From: an uncultured Alphaproteobacteria bacterium
GTDB taxonomy: Bacteria; Pseudomonadota; Alphaproteobacteria; RF32; CAG-239
NCBI GenBank assembly: GCA_944393175.1
Contig: CALXZH010000019.1
Location: forward strand, 1 to 49,628
DNA length: 49,628 bases
Direction of reading: 5' to 3'
Shown here one piece after another: positions 49,533 through 49,628 of the stretch (position 1 is its first letter; each line of letters begins with the position of its first letter). The notes beneath the pieces were generated by a model. The model was given only the letters and a program-made list of their open reading frames with translations. It did not search any database and was not told where the DNA came from. The position numbers and the translations under genes were made by a program.

Positions 49533-49628
49533 TTCTTCATATGCGGCTATAAGCCTTTAGCACTGGCGTCCCCTAAACGGGGCACCCATATTCTGCCAGA
49601 CGCAATTTGTTACTACTTACCCGTAAAC
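49533..49628 (-). mobile_element. Possible right end of an IS200/IS605-type element (TnpB/omega-RNA-like)
   Basis: On the minus strand three tandem hairpins are seen: CTGGC/GCCAG enclosing CCCC-GTTTA-GGGG, then GGCT-TAT-AGCC, then the GC-rich terminator at 49501-49532. IS200/IS605 right ends and TnpB-associated omega RNAs look similar. Short frames before the first hairpin (for example one ending RLAEYGCPV) could be a TnpB C-terminus, but the window ends before any diagnostic part. Other structured RNAs cannot be excluded. Confidence 0.4.

Overview
The window comes from an AT-rich alphaproteobacterium (about 60% A+T by eye). The lineage evidence is the gene content and order: kdsD-lptC-lptA-lptB-rpoN-hpf-ptsN, a DUF1150 protein, an XRE regulator followed by metK and trmB, the miaB-phoH-ybeY-lnt run, and an FtsZ tail ending in IPSFLRRK. 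I cannot name the genus. An undescribed or host-associated lineage is possible but is not shown by this sequence.

Layout. 1-290 is the start of rpsL (minus strand, cut by the edge), with a strong promoter and an attenuator-like leader. 870-6838 is the LPS transport / sigma-54 / PTS-Ntr operon. 6887-9834 holds DUF1150, an orphan sensor kinase, infA and a YqaA membrane protein. 9926-13117 (minus) holds folD, a DUF167 gene, a YggT gene, a large unrecognised helical protein and a TerB-like protein. 13303-20291 holds miaB-phoH-ybeY-lnt, then XRE-metK-trmB. 20292-23113 (minus) holds a small exported protein and the pta-ackA acetate pathway. 23309-25872 holds ndk, a DUF2066 protein and an AI-2E family permease. 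25982-34239 is a compact division/cell-wall cluster: mraY-ftsW-murG-murB-ftsQ-ftsA, then ftsZ on its own. 34318-49477 (minus) holds an OmpA-like lipoprotein, two small unknown genes, rpoC, rpoB, an acetyltransferase and HExxH-protein pair, rplL, rplJ, rplA, rplK and mscL. The right edge (49501-49628) carries tandem RNA hairpins that resemble the end of an IS200/IS605 element.

How the genes fit together. Most of the window is housekeeping: envelope biogenesis (Lpt, KdsD, Lnt, MraY, MurG, MurB), division (FtsW, FtsQ, FtsA, FtsZ), transcription and translation (RpoB, RpoC, RpoN, IF-1, S12, L1, L7/L12, L10, L11, MiaB, TrmB, YbeY, HPF), one-carbon and SAM metabolism (FolD, MetK) and acetate metabolism (Pta, AckA).

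The unusual points lie in arrangement and control. The rpsL leader has a 12-codon ORF ending in Trp-Gly-Leu-Trp followed by an intrinsic terminator. GANTC sites (the CcrM methylation target) cluster upstream of both rpsL/kdsD and rpoB. The rpoBC and rpsL genes are about 35 kb apart, and rplJL and rpoBC are separated by a terminator and two accessory genes. The division cluster keeps mraY, ftsW, murG and murB but contains none of the ligase genes murC, murD, murE, murF or ddl. MscL carries a C-terminal zinc-ribbon. No CRISPR array, tRNA or rRNA gene was found.
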